The notes under the pieces were generated by a model that saw nothing but the letters and a program-made list of their open reading frames with translations, ran no database searches and had not been told where the DNA came from. A stretch of 64,000 nt of DNA from the NCBI RefSeq assembly GCF_004027225.2, contig NC_044288.2:5259719-5323718 (forward strand), given 5' to 3'. Source of the DNA: Strigops habroptila. Taxonomy: Eukaryota; Chordata; Aves; Psittaciformes; Psittacidae. This document shows, piece after piece, positions 58,165 to 64,000 of this stretch. The first letter of the stretch is position 1; every line of letters starts with the position of its first letter. Position numbers and translations under genes: made by a program.

Positions 58165-61100
58165 CATGCCTCTCCCCTTGCCTTGCTGCAGCCTGGCTTT
58201 CCAACAGCACAACTGCAATCGTGCATTAGGGGACAGGTTTAACAGGGGATGGCAGAGGGAAGGGCACGGGGAGAGCACCAGGCACAGGGGTGGGTTTGGC
58301 TTGGACCCGGCGGATGCCACAGCCTCCCAGCATCATCCGGACAAGGAGCTGGGACAGGGAGCAGGATGTGTCGCAGTGTCAGTGGATGGCAGTGGGGACA
58401 GGCAGCCCTGCCATGAGCTTGTGCAGCAGGCGCAGTCCTGCATCTCCCTCCCCATCAGGGGCAGGACACGATGCTGGGCTGGGAGGGCTGGAGAAGTTGG
58501 GTTGTGGCAGCTTCCCTCGGTGTTGTTTTTGGTTGGTGCAGTTCTGGGCCTGTCTGTGGGATCTCCTCAAGGGCATCCACCCCAAGCCCCTGGGGCTGTT
58601 GCCTTGCAGAGAAGGTTAAGGTTGCGTGGGTCAGAGAAGTGGCTCCAGCAGCCCCCCCACGCTCCAGGGCAGATGGTTTCCTTGTGCCAGGATGTGCCAG
58701 GAGAGAACCAGGGTTGCTTTGCAAACCCTCTCTGGTTTGTGGGGCACCAGCTCGGCGAGGGAGAGGCTCAGCCGGCAGCCACGGGGCTGCAGGCAGGAGG
58801 GATCTGCTCTCAGCCCCAGTGCTGCATCTGCTAAGCCTGAGCTGCCGTGGGACAGGCAGCACTCTGTAGGGACCGCAGGGAGCCAGGGTTGCTGTATCTG
58901 TGTGTCTGGGTGGAAAGCACCATCAGGTTCCCAAAGAGTTTGCCTCTTCCTCTGCGCTGAGAGTCTCAGTCCTCAGAGCTTTGTTTTGTGTACTCTGGGA
59001 ACCGACAATTTGTAAAGACATGCTGCTGGGCTAATCCTCCATCAGCTCCTGGAGCAGAGACCAGCTGGGATCTGGCAGCTCTCTCCCTTCTCCCACTTCA
59101 GTCTGCTAAAACAGCGAGTGTCTGTAACCAGTAGCTTACAGGTTTTGACTTATATGCAAAGCAGAGCAGCAGCCTTCTGCACTCAGCAGCCAGGACTGCA
59201 CAGGCACATCTTGCTCCTGCGCCAGCACAGGGACCTGCTGGGTGGGCACGCAGGCTGTGCCAACAAGGTGCTGAGCACCGCGCTGAGTCCTGGGGGCGAT
59301 GCCAGCCTTGGTGGTGAAATCATCTTGGCTCTCTCCTGGCTTCGGAGCCGTTGTTATGCCCTGGAGATGCTCTTAAGGAAGGGAGCTCTTTCCACGGCAT
59401 GGTTTTCTGTGGCTCTGGTCCACGAGCTAATGCATTGGGGAAGCAATAAAATCAGGCTCTAAAAAAAAGGTACCTTCCTCTTTGTGTGCAGGAAAGCTCA
59501 TAGACTGCACGTGGTTTTAACAGAGAGCACGGTAGCACTGTGAGTCTTGAACCAAGTTGTGCTGTCTCCTCTGTTGAGCCCCAGTGTGCCGGCTGGGTGC
59601 CGGCTTGCTGAGCAGCAGGCTCCATAGCTGTGCTGAATGAGCAGTGGATAGAGGGAGGTTTGGAAGAACAGGAAGGACGTGGATCTCCGGGTGCTGAGAT
59701 TTCACTGGGGGCAGGGACTGGTGCATAGGTAGGTGCTGGTTGGCATCAAACCCCACATCTTTCCCAGTGGTTAGCAGGTAGTGAGCGTGGAGCTGGAACC
59801 AGTGTCCACTAATCCTGGGTATGCCAAGGAGAAAGGTTGCACAGTGGCATCCGCAGCGAGCCAGATGTCAGTGGAGAATAAGTACAGCCCTGAGAGCTGT
59901 GCCCTGGGCTGCTGCATGCAATTTGGAGGAGGCAGACCAGCAGGATGCTGCTGTTAGCCACTGGCTGCTCAAACAGACACCAGGATCCAGAATGACCCCA
60001 GCTTCCCTGCACCCTATTGCTCCCTGGTCCCAGCCAGTTCCACTGCAGCTCGGATTGGGGTTAGCTACGACTGGTGCCATGGGAGAGCAGCAAAAATGGT
60101 GCCATCAGGAAGGCTGTGGGACACCTCAAAATGTTCAGCACCTCTTTGTCAAAGTCCTGCTCTGATGGGACAGCCCAGGCTGACCCCAAAGTGCAGCTGG
60201 CACAAGAGCTGCCCCCTCCATCACCTCTTGGGCTGTATCGGGGAATAGTAGGAGTCAGGGGGGAGCAAGTAGCTGAGGGACCAGCTCTGCGGCACAAGGG
60301 GACCTGTCCCAGGTCATCCCAGATGCGAGAGGCTGAGCAAGAACCTGATAATGCCAATTGTCCCCCTGCTCGCAAGGATGTGCTGTTGGGGCACAGTCAC
60401 GGAGCTGGGTTTGCCCTTTGCAAAGACAAGGCAGCGTCTTCCCATGATGGGAGGGTGAGGCAGCAGCAAAGGGACGAGGATCCCTCACCCAGGGCACCTC
60501 CCCAGGACACCCCTGTCCTCCGTGGGCAGCAGTGCCCTGGGGAGCTGTGGAAGGTGGGTATCCCTCAGGCTCAGCCCCGGGAAACGGGCTCATCCTGCAG
60601 CCCCTGTGGGAAGGTCCGAGTCCATTGCTCCATGTGTAAAGAGCCTGTGATTTTCAAGAAAACTCATTTTGAAGCTGACTGGAGTCTGTCAGAGCAAATT
60701 AGTTGCAGTTTCAGCTAGCCACTTGTTTCTGCTTTAACCCTGGGAAAGCAACTGGGCTACAAATGTTTACCTTATGAGGTAAACCATCAATATCCTTGAA
60801 ACTTTGATTAAAAAAAATACTGGACTAGAGCATCTTGTGGGTTTTTTTTCTTTTTTTTTCTCCCCCCTGATTCGTTTCACAATATGCCAGAAGCATGGCT
60901 TGAGTTAGGGCTTTGGCAGGGGCTTTTATCATGATGGATATAGTGGAGGATAGAAAAGAAATTTGGTTATCAGAGGATGCCAGAACTCAACTTCCTAGCA
61001 CATAGATTTAATAATGCAAAAGTTCTCCTTTAAAGGTCTCCTTAGAACAAATCCCAGTCATCACAAAATCCATGGAGATAAATTAAATTACATTTTAATA

Positions 61101-62354
61101 GTGGAGAACTCATTCCTGGGCCGGGCGCAACAGTGAAAGTATGTTCTTTCTTAGACAAAAGTAGCCTCATCTCCCATCAAAGTTCTGAATGTTACCATAT
61201 GAAAAACTTAATTGGAAATGAAACCCCAAAGCTTCTAAGGCACAACAAGAGGCTGTCATGGCTGTGATAGCTCTCTTGCAGACATTGCAGCCACTGGAGC
61301 ATCATTATTCTCCCTGCTTTGCAAATGAAAAGGCATCTCCAAGAAACAGCATCTAACACGCGTTTGCTGGAATTGCACCTGGAAGTGGCTGGCCACGAAC
61401 AGTTTTGTCCAGCATAACCTAAGCTCTTCCTCAGGGAGCAAAGATGCAAAGCAAGGAGAAGCACTGTGCTTCTCACACATGCTTCATGCACTTGAGAGCC
61501 CCACAATAAGCTTTGGCATCGTGGCGCTCCAGAGAAGCATCCTTGCCTTCGCCTGGGATCGTTGTTTTCTGCTCTGCCACCTTTCCAAGCCAGGCTCAAT
61601 CCATTCTCATCTTCACGCTGTCATCTTGAACGTATTTAGAATATGTACAAATGCTTCCCGTGCAGACACAGATAGTTAAAGTACATGGTGTGTGCGCAGT
61701 ACGTGCCTCAGGATGGGGTAATGCGGGGTGCGGGCTGGGCCAGCCTCACCTCGAAGCCCTGCATGATGAACACTTCTAAAAACTGAAAGAAAGGGGGAAA
61801 AAACAGGCAGAAAAAGAGCGAGGGAAGAGCTGCCCTGCTCCTCTCCATGTCTGTACAATCCCCCAAATCCCTTGGCAGAATTAGCTCCTTGCAGAGCACT
61901 GCATTCAATTAATTATATAGTTTAAAACACAATACGTAGACGTATCCCATCGACACCAGCAAAGCTCTTGGCTCCGCTGGAAACCTCTGTGAAGCCGCAG
62001 TGCAGCAGAAGTCAGGCTGTGCCACAGGCCTGGCTGTGCCACAGGAGATACTCTTTAATTGCCATTAAAATCACTGTAGTGTACTACAAATGCCACAGAG
62101 AACGCAGCTTTTGCTGCACAAGGATCCCCTCCACATACGTTTTCAGCTGATTCATTTAGGCTGGTTTCAGTACAGTGGTATTCCTGTCTGCTTGCATGAG
62201 CCTGGACTGACTTGTGCAGGGTACATGTGTCCCCCATGGGGACATGGGGACACCCTTTTAGTGCTGCTTCAGTGCAACCCAGACCACCACCATCAGTGCT
62301 GCAGCTCTTTGCGGGCCAGCAGGAACATCCAGCTCACACCTATGGGGTTCCCAA
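58165..62354. other. Unique non-coding sequence
   Basis: No gene or transposon is recognised. T-rich tracts lie near 60.84-60.87 kb. A 24 nt acceptor-donor interval at 60529-60552 was examined and not accepted. Confidence 0.45.
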
Positions 62355-62363
62355 ATCACCCCA

Positions 62364-62407
62364 GGGTCTCAAAACCATCCGAGGGTCCCAAAACCATCCG
62401 AGGGTCC
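62364..62407. repeat. 19 bp tandem repeat, about 2.3 copies
   Basis: GGGTCCCAAAACCATCCGA and a one-mismatch neighbour (GGGTCTCAAAACCATCCGA) lie head to tail, followed by a third GGGTCCC. Confidence 0.85.
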
Positions 62408-63951
62408 CTCCTGCCATCAGCCTGCTCTCTGCAGGGGCACAGATGGGCAGCAAGGAGCTGAACCAGGGGCTCACCCATCCATTCCTTGTCCCAATGTCAG
62501 TCCCAGAGCCAGCCTGGATCTCTGCTCTGGCTGCTGCAGTTACTGATGGGGGGACTCGGGACTCCCGGGGTCACCAGCCTGCGTCCCTATGCAGTGATGG
62601 GAGCCCACAACAATTACAAGCTTCCTGCGTGTCCTGCCTCTGGGGTTTTGTCACACATGATTTCTCACATCTGGGATTCAACCCGGTTGGTGGGGATGGT
62701 AGTGCTATTTCCATGTCAAGCTGCAGCTTTTTTACCCCCAGCCGTTTCAGGGCTTACAGCTATTGTGTGGGGTTTTTAATGTTGCAAGAATTTATATTGG
62801 GGAAAAAAAAAAAAAAAGTGCCTTTTTTATTTTTTTCCTCCTTTTCTCAATGCCTTGGGAAATGTCATCCAGCAGGAATGTTCCCAAGAGCTTCTCGTGG
62901 CCGAGAAGAGGCTGGGCTCGAGCAGAGGCCCCCATGCCCAGCTCCTGTCCCTGTGCCCACCCTCCTGCGGCTGGCTCTTTAGGCTGCGGCTCCCTTGGGT
63001 GCCCCATCCCTGCTCCCCAGGCATTGCCCCACACTCCCGGGGAAGTGGGGCCTGCCCTGCCCCATGGCAGCACCAGCTCCTGCTTTGCTGCTGCTGAGGC
63101 AGAAGAGAGGAGGCAGTAGCCTGGAGAACGACAAGCTGTTCATGGAACCACCTCTGCTGCTGAAGCTCTCTGTTTCATGCCCCCTTGGCTGTGCCAATGG
63201 CTTCTTCCACTTCCAGCTTTGGACAGTGTTATAAGAAACGCTGGAATTCCCAGCCCTGTGGTGTGTCATCATTTATACTCGATTCAACAGTGTCCCAAAG
63301 CAATTTACTTTTCCCAAACATCAACCCACCAGAGAGATGCTGCAAGAGGCAGGGCTTCCCCCATGAATCCCAATGTCTCCCGCACCCCCTGCCCTGCCCC
63401 ACTCCCAGGGGCTGGACACTTGCATTGGCTGTGGCCAGGAGACCAGGCTGGTTGTCCCCTGACATGCTGGCCCATAGAGCAGACCCTGCTTCAGCCCGAG
63501 TGAGAAGTGTGATGTGCTTTGGAAATGGATTAGCACTGTGTGGTGGATCAGGGATTCAGCTGGGTTTGTTGAGCAGTTTCATCCTGGGGAGAGGGATGCG
63601 TCTCAGATGGGGTTGTGAGAGCAAGGGCAGGAAGAGGTGAGGCATTGCTCGCAGGAGGAGAAGGCAGATCCTCCCCATGAAAAGCAAGTGATGTTTATAT
63701 GGATTGCCCTGCTGTGAAGGTGCTGGATGCCTTTTTCCAGGCTCAGCATCACATCACAGACCCACTTCCACAGGACAGAAAAGGCTGCGGGCAGGTGTGT
63801 CTGTGTTCACCAATAGTTTTGCTATGACTGACCTCAGAGGGCTGTGGCTTGCGTAGGGAAAGGAGCTGAGAAAGGTGCTTGCAAACCCATCTGCCTGTCG
63901 GGTTCTACACAGCAGGGAACTGATAAACTCAGAGGGCAATTCCTGGGGCCA
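62408..63951. other. Non-coding sequence
   Basis: No gene is recognised. A run of 15 A (62803-62817) is followed after five bases by a T-rich tract to 62836. It could fold as a hairpin, and I see no retrocopy attached to it. Confidence 0.45.
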
Positions 63952-64000
63952 TGCATGGGGCAATGTGTGGGGCAATGAGCAGGGCAGTGCACAAGGCAGT
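63952..64000. repeat. 12 bp tandem repeat running off the window end
   Basis: TGCATGGGGCAA, TGTGTGGGGCAA, TGAGCAGGGCAG and TGCACAAGGCAG are four diverged 12 bp units. The next begins at the last base, so the array probably continues beyond the window. Confidence 0.75.

Noticed and set aside
57788..58834. 348-codon plus-strand open frame, the longest in the window
   Set aside because: Much of it is translated minisatellite (Gly/Gln/Ser/Arg repeats) with GC-rich flanks. There is no recognisable domain, no splice or promoter logic, and the opposite strand is equally open.
60529..60552. 24 nt acceptor/donor interval (QCPGELWK)
   Set aside because: The GTGGGT donor is only moderate, the acceptor tract is purine-interrupted, and no partner exon is seen.
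1..64000. Search for a bacterial, phage or endogenous viral system
   Set aside because: No operon-like tandem genes, ribosome-binding sites, integrase or transposase frames, LTR pairs, or viral protein motifs were seen. The only mobile sequence is CR1 and a probable MIR.

Overview
The window reads as a stretch of bird nuclear genome, mostly non-coding (intergenic or intronic). The organism call rests on ten CR1-type non-LTR retrotransposon fragments. Most carry the diagnostic avian 3' tail: ATTCTATG-like octamers next to a GGTTGGAA(G/A)GGACCTTAA / TTCCAACCC block. I cannot name the bird order from this. Recognisable transposon sequence is only about 1.7 kb of 64 kb, as expected of a compact, repeat-poor avian genome. 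There is no prokaryotic gene organisation, no long conserved ORF, no rRNA or tRNA gene, no CRISPR array and no viral gene.

Layout. 1-7.1 kb: the only place where I see spliced-gene signals. Three short segments on the plus strand (1911-1957, 2910-2969, 7096-7140) are each bounded by an AG acceptor and a GTAAG donor. The first two have strong pyrimidine-rich acceptors, and all three can be read in one continuous phase-0 frame. I do not recognise the peptide, so they are candidate exons only. 7.2-11.7 kb: unique sequence between two opposite-facing CR1 fragments. 11.7-31.5 kb: largely unique sequence with small tandem duplications (31, 57, 20 and 23 bp units), several AT-rich homeodomain-motif blocks that could be conserved enhancers, and a likely MIR-type SINE relic near 30.9 kb. 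31.7-35.4 kb: an old CR1 relic, a 0.6 kb minisatellite of 22 bp units with higher-order duplication (33.64-34.25 kb), then another older CR1. 36.2 kb: a run of 25 G. 40.8-44.1 kb: a cluster of four CR1 fragments. 45.1 kb: a CCATCT/CCATCC hexanucleotide array. 46.5 and 49.6 kb: two further CR1 fragments. 57.0-57.4 kb: a CpG island with a good splice donor on the plus strand and a TATAAAAG on the minus strand just outside it, so a possible promoter. 57.96-58.16 kb: a GC-rich minisatellite. 63.95 kb to the end: a 12 bp tandem array that runs off the window.

Nothing here forms an operon, a defence system or another gene-encoded system. The long open frames (up to 348 codons) are explained by GC-rich sequence or by tandem repeats that lack stop codons. 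The items most worth checking are the three-exon candidate, the CpG island, the 22 bp minisatellite and the palindromic homeodomain-site block at 5.3 kb.
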